NCBI RefSeq assembly: GCF_039566955.1
Contig: NZ_CP154796.1
Span: 5,270,001 to 5,334,000, forward strand
Direction: 5' to 3'
DNA: 64,000 nt
From: Micromonospora sp. DSM 45708
GTDB taxonomy: Bacteria; Actinomycetota; Actinomycetes; Mycobacteriales; Micromonosporaceae
Shown piece by piece: positions 1 to 9,775 of the stretch; position 1 is the first letter of the stretch; each line of letters starts with the position of its first letter. Below the pieces are notes generated by a model that saw only the letters and a program-made list of their open reading frames with translations, did not search any database and had not been told where the DNA came from. The position numbers and the translations under genes were made by a program.

Positions 1-2
1 TG

Positions 3-617
3 TTCTGCGAGGGCAAGGGCCCGTTCCGGTGGGCGGCGCTCTCCGGCGACCCGCGCGACATCGCCGCCACCGACCGGGCGATCCTCGACCTGTTCCCGGA
101 GAACGAGTCGCTCGCGCGCTGGATGCGGATGGCCGGCGAGCGGGTCGCGTTCCAGGGCCTGCCGGCCCGGATCTGCTGGCTCGGCTACGGCGAGCGGGAC
201 CGGGCCGGGGTGCGGTTCAACGAGATGGTCGCCTCCGGTGAGCTGAGCGCGCCGGTGGTGATCGGCCGGGACCACCTGGACTGCGGCAGCGTGGCCAGCC
301 CCTACCGGGAGACCGAGTCGATGGCCGACGGCTCCGACGCGATCGCCGACTGGCCGCTGCTCAACGCGCTCGTCAACACCGCCAGCGGCGCGTCCTGGGT
401 GTCCATCCACCACGGCGGCGGGGTGGGCATCGGTCGGTCCATCCACGCCGGGCAGGTCTGCGTGGCCGACGGCAGCGCCCTGGCCGGGCAGAAGATCGAG
501 CGGGTGCTCACCAACGACCCGGCGATGGGCGTGATCCGGCACGTGGACGCCGGCTACGACGACGCCCGCGAGGTCGCGGAACGCACCGGCGTCCGCGTCC
601 CCATGGCCGAGGCGTAA
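3..617 (+). CDS. hutU: Urocanate hydratase, 3' part
   Basis: Second enzyme of histidine breakdown: it hydrates urocanate to imidazolone propionate in the cytoplasm with a bound NAD+. Only the last ~204 residues are in the window, and the frame is open from base 3. The end is typical of the family: [18 protein letters not shown], then [20 protein letters not shown], and a [11 protein letters not shown] stretch of the conserved C-terminal half. It opens a hut operon in which the next four genes follow on the same strand with very short gaps or overlaps. The stop codon lies inside a dispersed repeat that also supplies the ribosome site of the next gene. The 5' end and promoter lie outside the window. 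Confidence 0.96.
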   Translation, partial: FCEGKGPFRWAALSGDPRDIAATDRAILDLFPENESLARWMRMAGERVAFQGLPARICWLGYGERDRAGVRFNEMVASGELSAPVVIGRDHLDCGSVASPYRETESMADGSDAIADWPLLNALVNTASGASWVSIHHGGGVGIGRSIHAGQVCVADGSALAGQKIERVLTNDPAMGVIRHVDAGYDDAREVAERTGVRVPMAEA

Positions 618-667
618 GGAGGGTCCCCTTGTTAACGCATTCGGTAGAGGAAGGGCCCCTCATTAAC
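617..667. repeat. Dispersed repeat A, copy 1 (two 20-bp units, 11-bp spacer)
   Basis: Two related 20-bp units (617-636 and 648-667, 15 of 20 identical) each run AGG..GG.CCCCT..TTAAC and are separated by GCATTCGGTAG. The same layout, with a spacer also ending CGGTAG, recurs at 29054-29104. The element overlaps the hutU stop and supplies both the Shine-Dalgarno sequence and about the first 13 codons of the next gene. Confidence 0.75.
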
Positions 668-1849
668 AGGTTCCGGAAGCTGTGGGCGGAGATCGCGCCG
701 ATCGGGCGGGACGCCGGCAGCGGCGGCTACCTGCGGTACGCGCTGACCGAGCCGGAGCGCAGGCTGCGCGGCTGGTTCCGGGAGCAGGCCGACCGGCGGG
801 GAATGCCGGTCAGCGAGGACGGCAACGGCAACCTGTTCGCCTGGTGGGGCGACCCGGCGGCCGGCGGCGCGGTGCTCACCGGCAGCCACTTCGACTCGGT
901 GCCGCACGGCGGCGGGTACGACGGGCCGCTCGGCATCGTCAGCGCGTTCCTCGCCGTGGACGAGCTGCGGGCCGGCGGGACCACCCCGGACCGGCCCGTC
1001 GTGGTGGCCGCGTTCGTGGAGGAGGAGGGCGCCCGGTTCGGCGTACCCTGCCTGGGGTCGCGGCTGCTCACCGGCGAGATCGACGTCGACCGCGCGGCCG
1101 GGCTGCGCGACCAGGCCGGGGTGAGCTTCGCCGAGGCGCTGGGCGAGCGGCCGGCGGGCGCCGACCCGGCGCTGCTCGGCCGCTTCGCGGCATTCGTGGA
1201 GCTGCACGTCGAGCAGGGCCGCGCGCTGGTCGACGCGGACGCGCCGGTCGCGGTGGCGTCCGCCATCTGGCCGCACGGCCGGTGGCGGTTCGACTTCACC
1301 GGCGAGGGCAACCACGCCGGTACCACCCGGATGGCCGACCGGCGCGACCCGATGCTCACCTACGCGTTCACCGTGCTCGCGGCGAACAAGGAGGCCCGGC
1401 TGCGCGACGCGCACGCCACCGTGGGCCGGGTGTCGGTGGAGCCGAACGCCACCAACGCGATCCCGTCCCGGGTCACCGGCTGGCTGGACGCGCGGGCGGC
1501 CGAGGCGGAGACGCTGCACGGCCTGGTCGAGGCGGTACGCGTCAAGGCCACCGAGCGGGCCGGCCGGGACGGCACCACGCTGGCCTGCACCCGGGAGTCG
1601 GCGACCCCGCTGGTCGCGTTCGACGGCGGGCTGGCGAAACGGCTGGTGGAGTTGCTCGACGCGCCGGTGCTGCCGACCGGCGCCGGGCACGACGCCGGGG
1701 TGCTGGCCGCGCACCTGCCCACCGCGATGCTGTTCGTGCGGAACCCGACCGGGGTGTCGCACTCCCCGGCCGAGTCCGCCACCGACGCCGACTGCGCGGC
1801 CGGGGTGACCGCCCTGGCCCGGGTGCTGGAGGAGCTGGCATGCCGCTGA
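629..1849 (+). CDS. M20-family amidohydrolase (allantoate/N-carbamoyl amino acid hydrolase type), probable HutG substitute
   Basis: Zinc-dependent hydrolase of the hydantoinase/carbamoylase subfamily, 406 residues. Metal and catalytic motifs are intact: GSHFDSVPHGGGYDG, then EEEGARFG, ELHVEQG and GAGHDAG near the C terminus. The family cleaves allantoate or N-carbamoyl amino acids, but this copy lies between hutU and hutF. HutF produces N-formylglutamate and the visible part of the operon has no HutG deformylase, so I infer that this enzyme releases glutamate from N-formylglutamate. The TTG start is preceded by AAGGAGG six bases upstream. No other in-frame start lies ahead of the conserved FRKLWAEIAPIGRD region, although ATT or CTG codons further in cannot be excluded. 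It overlaps hutF by 10 bases. Confidence 0.85.
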   Translation: MLTHSVEEGPLINRFRKLWAEIAPIGRDAGSGGYLRYALTEPERRLRGWFREQADRRGMPVSEDGNGNLFAWWGDPAAGGAVLTGSHFDSVPHGGGYDGPLGIVSAFLAVDELRAGGTTPDRPVVVAAFVEEEGARFGVPCLGSRLLTGEIDVDRAAGLRDQAGVSFAEALGERPAGADPALLGRFAAFVELHVEQGRALVDADAPVAVASAIWPHGRWRFDFTGEGNHAGTTRMADRRDPMLTYAFTVLAANKEARLRDAHATVGRVSVEPNATNAIPSRVTGWLDARAAEAETLHGLVEAVRVKATERAGRDGTTLACTRESATPLVAFDGGLAKRLVELLDAPVLPTGAGHDAGVLAAHLPTAMLFVRNPTGVSHSPAESATDADCAAGVTALARVLEELACR

Positions 1850-3192
1850 CCCGCTGGCTGGCCGAGTACGCCTGGCTGCCCGACCACGCCGAACCCACGC
1901 CGGACGTGCTGATCGAGGCGACGGACGGGCGGCTCACCGCCGTCACGCCGCTGACCGCGGGCGGCCCGCCGGCCGCCGGGGTGGCGGTGGACGCCGTGCG
2001 GCTGCCCGGGCTGACGCTGCCCGGCCTGGCCGACACGCACTCGCACGCGTTCCACCGGGCGCTGCGCGGGCGCACCCATGACGGCCGGGGCGACTTCTGG
2101 TCCTGGCGGGACCTGATGTACGAGGTGGCCGCGCGCCTCGACCCCGACTCCTACCTGGCGCTGGCCCGCGCCGCGTACGCGGAGATGGCGCTCGCCGGGA
2201 TCACCTGCGTGGGCGAGTTCCACTACCTGCACCACGGCCCCGGCGGCACCCCGTACGACGACCCGAACGCGATGTCCGCCGCACTGGTGGAGGCCGCCGC
2301 GCACGCCGGGATCCGGCTCACGCTGCTGGACGCCGCGTACCTGACCGCGGGCGTGGACGGCGCGGAGCTGGCCGGCCCGCAGCGCCGGTTCGGCGACGGC
2401 GACGCGCTGCGCTGGGCGGAACGGGTCGACGCGTTCCGCCCGACCGACACCCACGTGCGACGCGGCGCGGCCGTGCACTCGGTCCGCGCGGTGCCGGCCG
2501 GGCAGCTCGCCACCGTGGCCGGCTGGGCGGACCGGCAGGGGCTGCCGCTGCACGTGCACCTGTCCGAGCAGCCGGCCGAGAACGACGCCTGCCGGGCCGT
2601 GCACGGCTGCACCCCCACCCGGCTGCTGGCCGACCACGGCGTGCTCGGTCGGCACACCACCGCCGTGCACGCCACCCACCCGACCGCCGCCGACGTGGCG
2701 CTGCTCGGCGACAGCGGCACCGGGGTCTGCCTCTGCCCCACCACCGAACGGGACCTGGCCGACGGGATCGGCCCGGCCCGGCGGATCGCCGAGGCGGGCA
2801 GCCCGCTCAGCCTGGGCAGCGACAGCCACGCCGTGGTGGACCTGTTCGAGGAGGCCCGCGCGGTGGAGCTGGACGAACGGCTGCGCACCCGCAGACGCGG
2901 GCACTTCGCCGCCGCCGAGCTGCTCGCCGCCGCCACCGTGACCGGCCACGCCGCGCTGGGCTGGGGCGACGCCGGCCGGCTCGCCGTCGGCGACCGGGCC
3001 GACCTGGTGACGGTACGACTGGACAGCGCCCGCACCGCCGGGGTGCCGCCGGTCGGCGTGTTCTTCGCGGCCACCGCCGCCGACGTGACGCACGTCGTGG
3101 CGGACGGCCGGACCGTGGTGGCCGACGGCCGGCACCTGACCGTCGACGTGCCCACCGAACTCCGGGACTCGATCGCGGCGGTCACGTCGTGA
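1840..3192 (+). CDS. hutF: Formimidoylglutamate deiminase
   Basis: Amidohydrolase-superfamily enzyme that converts N-formimino-L-glutamate to N-formyl-L-glutamate and ammonia. It is 450 residues, the usual family length. Zinc ligands are visible as THSHAFHR (His67, His69), HVHLSEQ in the middle and SLGSDSHA with the conserved Asp near residue 330. A GGAGG about 8 bases ahead supports the ATG start, which lies inside the 3' end of the M20 gene, so the two are translationally coupled. With HutF present the pathway runs histidine, urocanate, imidazolone propionate, formiminoglutamate, formylglutamate. Confidence 0.95.
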   Translation: MPLTRWLAEYAWLPDHAEPTPDVLIEATDGRLTAVTPLTAGGPPAAGVAVDAVRLPGLTLPGLADTHSHAFHRALRGRTHDGRGDFWSWRDLMYEVAARLDPDSYLALARAAYAEMALAGITCVGEFHYLHHGPGGTPYDDPNAMSAALVEAAAHAGIRLTLLDAAYLTAGVDGAELAGPQRRFGDGDALRWAERVDAFRPTDTHVRRGAAVHSVRAVPAGQLATVAGWADRQGLPLHVHLSEQPAENDACRAVHGCTPTRLLADHGVLGRHTTAVHATHPTAADVALLGDSGTGVCLCPTTERDLADGIGPARRIAEAGSPLSLGSDSHAVVDLFEEARAVELDERLRTRRRGHFAAAELLAAATVTGHAALGWGDAGRLAVGDRADLVTVRLDSARTAGVPPVGVFFAATAADVTHVVADGRTVVADGRHLTVDVPTELRDSIAAVTS

Positions 3193-4355
3193 TCGGCACC
3201 CTTCTCATCGACAACATCGGTGAGCTGGTCACCAACGACGGCCGGGGCGGCGACCCGCTGGGCGTGCGCCGCGACGCCGCCGTGCTCATCGAGGACGGGC
3301 AGGTGGCCTGGGTCGGGCCGGCCCGCTACGCGCCGGCCGCCGCCCGGCGGATCGACGCCGACGGCGCGGCCGTGCTGCCCGGCTTCGTGGACAGCCACGC
3401 CCACCTGGTCTTCGCCGGCGACCGGGCCGCCGAGTTCGCCGCCCGGATGGCCGGCGAGCCCTACACCGGCGGCGGCATCCGAACCACCGTCGGCGCGACG
3501 CGCGCCGCCTCCGACGACGACCTGCGCGCCACCGTGGGCCGGCTGCGCGCGGAGATGCGGCGGCAGGGCACCACCACCGTCGAGATCAAGAGCGGGTACG
3601 GCCTGACCGTCGCCGACGAGACCCGCTCGCTGCGGATCGCCGCCGAGTTCACCGAGGACACCACGTTCCTCGGCGCGCACGTCGTCCCCGCCGAGTACGC
3701 CGACCGCCCCGACGACTACGTGGGCCTGGTGTGTGGGCCGATGCTGGCCGCCGCCGCGCCGTACGCCCGCTGGATCGACGTGTTCTGCGAGCGGGGCGCG
3801 TTCGACGCCGACCACGCACGGGCGATCCTCACCTGCGGGCAGGCGGTCGGGTTGGGCGTCCGGCTGCACGCCAACCAGCTCGGCCCCGGGCCGGCCGTCC
3901 GGCTCGGGGTGGAACTCGGCGCGGCCAGCGTGGACCACTGCACCCACCTGTCCGACGCCGACGTCGACGCGCTCGCCGGCTCGGAGACGGTCGCCACGCT
4001 GCTGCCCGGCGCCGAGTTCTCCACCCGGTCGCCCTACCCGGACGCCCGGCGGCTGCTCGACGCGGGCGTCACCGTGGCGCTGGCCACCGACTGCAACCCC
4101 GGCTCGTCGTACACCTCGTCGATGCCGTTCTGTGTCGCGCTCGCCGTACGCGAGATGCGGATGACCCCGGCGGAGGCGGTGTGGGCCGCGACCGCCGGCG
4201 GGGCGGCGGCGCTGCGCCGCACCGACGTCGGGCGGTTGACCCCCGGGTCCCGGGCCGACCTGGTCATCCTCGACGCCCCGACCCACCTGCACCTGGCCTA
4301 CCGGCCGGGGGTGCCACTGATCCGTCAGGTTCTGCACAACGGAGTGCCACGATGA
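3189..4355 (+). CDS. hutI: Imidazolonepropionase
   Basis: Zinc or iron amidohydrolase that opens the imidazolone ring of 4-imidazolone-5-propionate to give N-formimino-L-glutamate. It has 388 residues. The N-terminal metal site reads [15 protein letters not shown], a substrate-binding stretch [11 protein letters not shown] follows, and the last metal ligand is in [16 protein letters not shown]. The GTG start overlaps the hutF stop (GTGA) and its own stop overlaps the hutH start (ATGA), so hutF, hutI and hutH form one coupled unit. Confidence 0.96.
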   Translation: MIGTLLIDNIGELVTNDGRGGDPLGVRRDAAVLIEDGQVAWVGPARYAPAAARRIDADGAAVLPGFVDSHAHLVFAGDRAAEFAARMAGEPYTGGGIRTTVGATRAASDDDLRATVGRLRAEMRRQGTTTVEIKSGYGLTVADETRSLRIAAEFTEDTTFLGAHVVPAEYADRPDDYVGLVCGPMLAAAAPYARWIDVFCERGAFDADHARAILTCGQAVGLGVRLHANQLGPGPAVRLGVELGAASVDHCTHLSDADVDALAGSETVATLLPGAEFSTRSPYPDARRLLDAGVTVALATDCNPGSSYTSSMPFCVALAVREMRMTPAEAVWAATAGGAAALRRTDVGRLTPGSRADLVILDAPTHLHLAYRPGVPLIRQVLHNGVPR

Positions 4356-5890
4356 CCACCGTCACCATCCTGTCCACCGGGGTCTCCCCGGCCGACGTGC
4401 TCGCGGTCGCCCGCGGCACCGCCAAGGTCGTGCTCGACCCCGCCGCCGTCGAGGCGATGGCCACCAGCCGCTCCATCGTGGACGGCATCGAGGCCGCCGG
4501 CCGCCCGGTGTACGGCGTCTCCACCGGGTTCGGGGCGCTGGCGAACACGTTCGTCGCTCCCGAGCGGCGGGCCGAGTTGCAGCACGCGCTGATCCGCTCG
4601 CACGCGGCCGGGGTGGGCGCGCCGATGCCCCGCGAGGTGGTGCGGGCCATGATGCTGCTGCGGGTACGCTCGCTCGCGCTCGGCCGCTCCGGCGTGCGCC
4701 CGCTGGTCGCCGAGGCGCTGGTGGACCTGCTCAACCACGAGATCACCCCGTGGGTGCCGGAGCACGGCTCGCTGGGCGCGTCCGGTGACCTGGCGCCGCT
4801 GGCGCACTGCGCGCTGGTGCTGCTCGGTGAGGGTTGGGTGCTCGGCCCGGCCGGGGAACGGCTCGACGCCGCCGAGGCGCTGCGCCGGGTCGGGCTGAGC
4901 CCGGTCGAACTGGCCGCCAAGGAGGGGCTGGCGCTGATCAACGGCACCGACGGCATGCTCGGCATGCTGCTGCTGGCCGTCTCCGACGCGCGGCACCTGT
5001 TCGCCATGGCCGACGTGACCGCCGCGCTGGCCATCGAGGCGATGCTCGGCTCGGAGCGGCCGTTCCTGCCCGAGCTGCACGCCATCCGCCCGCACCCCGG
5101 CCAGGCCGCGTCGGCCGCGAACATCCACCGGCTGCTCCAGGGCTCGGCGGTGATGGACTCGCACCGCGACGACCTGGCCCACGCGGTGCAGGACGCGTAC
5201 TCGATGCGCTGCGCGCCGCAGGTGGCCGGCGCGGCCCGGGACACGCTGGACTTCGTCGAGGTGGTCGCCGGCCGGGAGCTGGCGTCCGTGGTGGACAACC
5301 CGGTGGTGCTGCCCGACGGGCGGGTCGAGTCGACCGGCAACTTCCACGGCGCGCCGCTCGGCTTCGCCGCCGACTACCTGGCCATCGCCGCCGCCGAGGT
5401 GGGCGCGATCGCCGAACGGCGGGTGGACCGGCTGCTCGACGTGGCCCGCAACCGGGACCTGCCGGCGTTCCTCTCCCCCGACGCCGGGGTGAACTCCGGG
5501 CTGATGATCGCCCAGTACACCGCCGCCGGCATCGTCGCGGAGAACCGCCGGCTGGCGGCCCCCGCCTCGGTCGACTCGCTGCCCACCAGCGGCATGCAGG
5601 AGGACCACGTCTCGATGGGCTGGGCGGCCACCAAGAAGCTGCGTACCGTGCTGGACAACCTGACCAGCCTGCTCGCGGTGGAGCTGCTGGCGGCGGTACG
5701 CGGGCTCCAGCTCCGCGCGCCGCTGGAGCCGTCCCCGGCCGGCCGGGCCGCGCTGGAGGCGCTCGGCGACACCATCGGCGAGCCCGGCCCGGACGTGTTC
5801 CTCGCCCCGCTGATGGAGGCGGCGCGGGCCGTCATCGCCGGCCCCCACCTGCGCACCGCGATCGAGCGAACCACCGGCCCCCTGGCCTGA
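4352..5890 (+). CDS. hutH: Histidine ammonia-lyase
   Basis: First enzyme of the pathway: it removes ammonia from L-histidine to give urocanate. It has 512 residues, normal for the family. The Ala143-Ser144-Gly145 tripeptide in [12 protein letters not shown] forms the MIO electrophile by self-cyclisation. Tyr54 in [11 protein letters not shown] and the late [11 protein letters not shown] motif are also conserved. The ATG overlaps the hutI stop by four bases. The reading frame is open far upstream, but those residues are a shadow of hutI. A strong palindrome 20 bases past the stop ends the operon against the convergent rdgB. Confidence 0.97.
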   Translation: MTTVTILSTGVSPADVLAVARGTAKVVLDPAAVEAMATSRSIVDGIEAAGRPVYGVSTGFGALANTFVAPERRAELQHALIRSHAAGVGAPMPREVVRAMMLLRVRSLALGRSGVRPLVAEALVDLLNHEITPWVPEHGSLGASGDLAPLAHCALVLLGEGWVLGPAGERLDAAEALRRVGLSPVELAAKEGLALINGTDGMLGMLLLAVSDARHLFAMADVTAALAIEAMLGSERPFLPELHAIRPHPGQAASAANIHRLLQGSAVMDSHRDDLAHAVQDAYSMRCAPQVAGAARDTLDFVEVVAGRELASVVDNPVVLPDGRVESTGNFHGAPLGFAADYLAIAAAEVGAIAERRVDRLLDVARNRDLPAFLSPDAGVNSGLMIAQYTAAGIVAENRRLAAPASVDSLPTSGMQEDHVSMGWAATKKLRTVLDNLTSLLAVELLAAVRGLQLRAPLEPSPAGRAALEALGDTIGEPGPDVFLAPLMEAARAVIAGPHLRTAIERTTGPLA

Positions 5891-5907
5891 CGCCCGCTCT
5901 TGGTTCG

Positions 5908-5969
5908 CGCTGATTCACGGAAAGCGTGGCCATTCGACGTCGAATGGCCACGCTTTCCGTGGATCAGCG
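5908..5969. terminator. Long perfect-type palindrome (repeat B, copy 1) between convergent hutH and rdgB
   Basis: A near-perfect 62-base palindrome with one G-T wobble, centred at 5938/5939. The core 58 bases (5910-5967) have two 24-base arms starting CTGATTCACGGAAAG around a 10-base centre. It lies between convergent genes and should work as a bidirectional terminator. A second copy at 54015-54072 has compensated base changes in the arms. Confidence 0.85.
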
Positions 5970-6003
5970 GCCGGGGTCCGGGGGCGGGACGGGCATCGCG
6001 CCG

Positions 6004-6627
6004 TCAGCCGGCCGGCGGGAGCACCTTGGCGACCAGCTTGGCCAGCTCCCGCAGGGCCTTGCCGCGGTGGCTGACCGCGTCCTTCTCCTCGGGCGTCAGC
6101 TCGGCGTTGGTCCGCTCCTGCCCGTCGCCCAGGAAGACCGGGTCGTAGCCGAAGCCGCCCTCGCCCCGGGGCGCGCGCAGCAGCCGGCCCGGCTGCCGGC
6201 CGTCGACCAGGTGCTCCTTGCCGCTGGGCAGCACCAACGCCACCGTGCAGACGAAGGCCGCGCCACGGTGCTCGTCCGGCACGTCGGCCACCTGGTCCAG
6301 CAGGAGCTGGAGGTTGGCCCGGTCGTCGCCGTGCCGGCCGGACCAGCGGGCGCTGAACACGCCGGGCATGCCGCCCAGCGCGTCCACCGCGATGCCGGAG
6401 TCGTCGGCGATGGTCGGCAGGCCGGTGCGCCGGCAGCCCTCCCGCGCCTTGATCAGCGCGTTCTCGCCGAACGTGAGGCCGGTTTCCGGCAGCTCGGGAT
6501 ATTCCTCGACGTCGTCGAGGCCGAGCAGGGCGACCCGGTGGGCGCCGAGCGCGCCGTCCAGGATCCGCTGCAACTCGACGAGCTTCTTGCGGTTGCGGGT
6601 GGCCAGGAGCACCTTGTTGTCGGTCAC
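6004..6627 (-). CDS. rdgB: XTP/dITP (non-canonical purine NTP) pyrophosphatase
   Basis: House-cleaning enzyme that hydrolyses dITP, ITP and XTP to monophosphates and keeps deaminated purines out of DNA and RNA. It has 207 residues. The N terminus carries the substrate-binding [17 protein letters not shown], and the middle holds the catalytic [20 protein letters not shown] stretch, followed by a basic [10 protein letters not shown] near the end. Its ATG overlaps the stop codon of rph (ATGA), the same rph-rdgB order as in mycobacteria. Confidence 0.97.
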   Translation of the reverse strand: MTDNKVLLATRNRKKLVELQRILDGALGAHRVALLGLDDVEEYPELPETGLTFGENALIKAREGCRRTGLPTIADDSGIAVDALGGMPGVFSARWSGRHGDDRANLQLLLDQVADVPDEHRGAAFVCTVALVLPSGKEHLVDGRQPGRLLRAPRGEGGFGYDPVFLGDGQERTNAELTPEEKDAVSHRGKALRELAKLVAKVLPPAG

Positions 6628-7352
6628 AGGTTGAGCGCCTTCCGCTGCGCGTCGGCCAGTTCCAGGCAGCCCGCCACGCCCAGGTCGAGCAGCGCGTCGA
6701 GCTGGTCGCGGGCGAAGACACCGGCCTCGCCCGTCCCCTGCACCTCGACGAAGTCGCCGGTGCCGGTGCAGACCACGTTCATGTCCACCTCGGCGGTCAC
6801 GTCCTCGGCGTAGCAGAGGTCGAGCATCGGCTCGCCGCCGATCACGCCGACGCTGACCGCGGACACCGAACGGTGCATCACCTTCGCCACCTTGCCGGTC
6901 AGCGCCTTGCGCTCGGCCAGCCAGGTCACCGCGTCGTACAGCGCGACGTACGCGCCGGTGATCGCGGCGGTGCGCGTGCCGCCGTCGGCCTGGAGCACGT
7001 CGCAGTCGAGCACCACGGAGTTCTCGCCCAACGCCTTGAGGTCGACGCAGGCGCGCAGGCTACGACCGATCAGCCGGGAGATCTCGTGCGTGCGACCGCC
7101 GATCTTCCCCCGCACGCTCTCCCGGTCGGAGCGGGTGTTGGTGGCCCTCGGCAGCATCGCGTACTCGGCGGTCACCCAGCCCAGCCCGGAGCCCTTGCGC
7201 CAGCGGGGCACCCCCTCGGTGACGCTTGCCGTGCAGAGCACGCGCGTCGCGCCGAACTCCACGAGCACCGAGCCCTCCGGGTGGGTGCTCCAGCCCCGGG
7301 TCAGGGTCACCGGTCGGAGTTGGTCGGGCCGCCGCCCGTCAGGTCGCGCCAT
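6624..7352 (-). CDS. rph: Ribonuclease PH
   Basis: Phosphate-dependent 3'-to-5' exoribonuclease that trims tRNA and other RNA 3' ends. It has 242 residues and forms a hexameric ring in known homologues. Visible motifs are [20 protein letters not shown], the basic [18 protein letters not shown] and the phosphate-binding [27 protein letters not shown] hexamer ends six bases before the ATG with no Shine-Dalgarno, so a leaderless mRNA is likely. rdgB follows with a four-base overlap. Confidence 0.97.
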   Translation of the reverse strand: MARPDGRRPDQLRPVTLTRGWSTHPEGSVLVEFGATRVLCTASVTEGVPRWRKGSGLGWVTAEYAMLPRATNTRSDRESVRGKIGGRTHEISRLIGRSLRACVDLKALGENSVVLDCDVLQADGGTRTAAITGAYVALYDAVTWLAERKALTGKVAKVMHRSVSAVSVGVIGGEPMLDLCYAEDVTAEVDMNVVCTGTGDFVEVQGTGEAGVFARDQLDALLDLGVAGCLELADAQRKALNL

Positions 7353-7358
7353 GCCTGC

Positions 7359-7364
7359 ACCCTA
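7359..7364 (-). promoter_or_regulatory. -10 hexamer of rph (leaderless)
   Basis: TAGGGT on the minus strand, six bases upstream of the rph ATG. The spacing would put the transcript start at or next to the start codon. Confidence 0.6.
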
Positions 7365-7406
7365 TGCGGTGCGCCGATCGCGCCGCCCACGGGTGCCGCC
7401 GGCCGG

Positions 7407-8549
7407 TCAGCGCTCCGGCGGGTCGACGCCGTGCGCGCGGAGGAAACCCGCCACCGCGGCCGGCCAGCCGAACTCCTCGGCGCGGGCCCGCGCGGCGGCG
7501 CGGCGCTCCGCCGCCGGCCGGTCCAGCAGCCGGCGGACCGCGACGGCGAACGCCGCCGGGGTGCCGTACGCGGCGAGCCCGCCCGCGCCGATCACCTCCG
7601 GCAGGGCACTCGCCGCGTTCGCCACCACCGGCGTGCCGCACGCGAGCGCCTCCAGCCCGGCCAGGCCGAACGTCTCCACCGGCCCCGGTGCGAGCGCCAC
7701 GTCCGCGCTGGCCAGCAGCGCGGCCACCGCCAACCGGTCCGGCAGGAAACCGGTGAAGTGCACCGGCAGGCCCGCCGCCCACCGGGTCAGCGCCGGCCGC
7801 AGCGGCCCGTCACCGGCCAGCACCAGGACCGCCGGTACGCCGGCACGTCGCAGCCGGGCCAGCGCGGCCACCGCCAGCGCGGGACGCTTCTCCACGGAGA
7901 GCCGGGCGCAGTGCACCAGCAGCACCTCGGAGTCGTCGGCGTACCGTTCCCGCAGCGCCGGGTCGGCGCGACGGGGATGGAACGTGTCCAGGTCGACACC
8001 GAGCGGCACCCGCTCCACCGGCGGCCCGCCCAACCGGACGAACTCCTCGGCGGCCCAGCCGGTGGTGCAGACGATCCGGTCGTACCGCCGTGCCGTCTCG
8101 CGGTTCAGCCGGTCGGCGGTCCGCCGGGCCAGCCCGGCCGGCATCCCCCACTGACCGAGCAGCCCGGTCAGGCTCTCGTGCGAGACCATCGTCGAGCGCA
8201 CCCCGTGCTCCCGCGCCCAGCGGCCGGTCCAGCGCAGCGTGCTGCGGTCGGAGACCTCGATCCGGTCCGGGGCCAGGTCGGTGAGGAGCCGGGCCAGCCC
8301 CCGCCGGTCCGACAGCACCCGGTAGCCGCCGGTGCCGGGCAGTTCCGGTCCGGGCAGCGCGATCTCCCGCCCCCACGGACGCATGCGGTCCGAGGGACGC
8401 GCGCCGGGGACCACCAGCACGGGTTCGTGACCGGCGGCCAGATAGCCGGCGCCGAGCTGCCGCAACGCCGTCCGCAGCCCGCCGGAGCGCGCCGTCACGA
8501 AGTTGGCCAGCCGGACGATGCGGACCGGGCGGGGACCGGCCCCGGTCAC
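7407..8549 (-). CDS. GT4-family glycosyltransferase (first of a pair)
   Basis: Retaining GT-B glycosyltransferase of 380 residues. The N-terminal domain begins VRIVRLANFVTARSGGLRTA with an acceptor-side glycine motif. The C-terminal domain has the nucleotide-sugar site, with VPLGVDLDTFHP, a VHCARLSVEKRP segment and the EX7E motif in VETFGLAGLEALACGTPVVA. No membrane segments. Its ATG overlaps the stop of the following glycosyltransferase gene, so the two are co-translated. Donor and acceptor cannot be read from sequence; a mannosyl or glucosyl transfer to an envelope lipid is a reasonable guess. Confidence 0.85.
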   Translation of the reverse strand: MTGAGPRPVRIVRLANFVTARSGGLRTALRQLGAGYLAAGHEPVLVVPGARPSDRMRPWGREIALPGPELPGTGGYRVLSDRRGLARLLTDLAPDRIEVSDRSTLRWTGRWAREHGVRSTMVSHESLTGLLGQWGMPAGLARRTADRLNRETARRYDRIVCTTGWAAEEFVRLGGPPVERVPLGVDLDTFHPRRADPALRERYADDSEVLLVHCARLSVEKRPALAVAALARLRRAGVPAVLVLAGDGPLRPALTRWAAGLPVHFTGFLPDRLAVAALLASADVALAPGPVETFGLAGLEALACGTPVVANAASALPEVIGAGGLAAYGTPAAFAVAVRRLLDRPAAERRAAARARAEEFGWPAAVAGFLRAHGVDPPER

Positions 8550-9685
8550 GCCGGGAGCCGACCGGCGGCGGGCGTGCCGGCCAGCACCGCCTCGTAGTGC
8601 CCGATCAGCTCGTCACCGACCGCGTCCCAGCTTCGCCGGGCCACCGCGACGCGGGCCGCCGCGCCGTACCGGGCCCGCCGCGCCGGATCGGCGGCCAGCT
8701 CGGCCACGGCGGCGGCCAGCGCCGCGCCGTCGTCCGGCGGCACCAGCAGCCCGGTCACCCCCGACTCGACCAAATCCACCGGACCGCCGCTGGCCGGCGC
8801 CACCACGGGCACGCCGCTCGCCGCGGCCTCCTGGAGCGTCTGCCCGAACGTCTCGTGCGGTCCGGTGTGGACGAACACGTCCAGGCTGGCGTACAGCTCG
8901 GCCAGCGCGTCGTCACGCCGTACGCCGAGGAACCGCGCCGCCGGCAGCGCGCGTTCCAGTTGCCGGCGCACCGGTCCGTCGCCGACCACCACCACCCGCA
9001 CGCCGGGCAGGGCGGTGACCGGCGCCAGCAGTTCCACCCGCTTCTCCGGGGCGAGCCGGCCGACGTAGCCGACCAGCAGTTCGCCGTCCGGCGCGAGCGT
9101 CGCGCGGAGCGTTTGGCTGCGCCGTGCCGGGTGGAACCGGACCGCGTCCACGCCCCGCCGCCACAGCCAGATCCGCCGTACCCCGTGGGTGATCAGGTCC
9201 GCCGCGGCGCGGGTGGACGGCGCGAGGGTGCGCTGCGCGGAGTTGTGGATCTCACGGATCCGCCGCCATGCGGCGGCCTCGCCCCACCCCACCCGGTACG
9301 CCCGGGCGTAGGCCGCCACGTCCGTCTGGTAGACCGCGACCGTGGGCAGGCCGTGCCGGGCGGCCACCGACGCCCCGGCCGCGCCCAACACGAAAGGGCT
9401 GGCCAGATGAACCACGTCGGGCCGGTGCCCGAGCAGCGCGCCGGTCAGCCCGACGCGCGGCACGCCGAGGCGGAAGCCCTGGTAGCGGGGCAGGGGGACG
9501 CTCGGGATACGCACCACCGGATAGGCGTGGTGGTCGGCCCGGCGACGCCGGCCGCCGGCCGGGGCGGGCGCGACGACCAGCGGCTCGTGGCCCCGGGCGA
9601 CCAGGTGCTCGGCGGCCCGGACGACCGAGTGCGCCACGCCGTTGACATCCGGCGGGAACGACTCGGTGACGATGGCGATCCGCAT
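8546..9685 (-). CDS. GT4-family glycosyltransferase (mannosyltransferase-like)
   Basis: GT-B enzyme of 379 residues from the start at MRIAIVTESFPPDVNGVA, a typical N terminus of the PimB/MgtA-like glycosyltransferases. The donor site shows RRGVDAVRFHPARRS, VGYVGRLAPEKRVELL and the EX7E motif HETFGQTLQEAAASGVPVVA. An in-frame ATG-like start 21 codons upstream adds only low-complexity sequence, so I use the internal ATG. It is coupled to the downstream glycosyltransferase by a four-base overlap. The family suggests transfer from GDP-mannose or UDP-glucose to a lipid or polysaccharide acceptor at the inner membrane face. Confidence 0.86.
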   Translation of the reverse strand: MRIAIVTESFPPDVNGVAHSVVRAAEHLVARGHEPLVVAPAPAGGRRRRADHHAYPVVRIPSVPLPRYQGFRLGVPRVGLTGALLGHRPDVVHLASPFVLGAAGASVAARHGLPTVAVYQTDVAAYARAYRVGWGEAAAWRRIREIHNSAQRTLAPSTRAAADLITHGVRRIWLWRRGVDAVRFHPARRSQTLRATLAPDGELLVGYVGRLAPEKRVELLAPVTALPGVRVVVVGDGPVRRQLERALPAARFLGVRRDDALAELYASLDVFVHTGPHETFGQTLQEAAASGVPVVAPASGGPVDLVESGVTGLLVPPDDGAALAAAVAELAADPARRARYGAAARVAVARRSWDAVGDELIGHYEAVLAGTPAAGRLPA

Positions 9686-9775
9686 GGCCCGAGCGTGCGT
9701 GCCGCACGGATGCGGCAGGCGACCACCCGCTGACCGGCCGGCGAACACTACGGCAACGCGCGGGCCGGCTGTCGC

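Noticed and set aside
1360..3135. Long minus-strand open frame opposite hutF and the M20 gene
   Set aside because: Its product is Arg/Gly/His-rich with no motif, and it lies fully antisense to genes with intact catalytic motifs. High GC makes such frames common.
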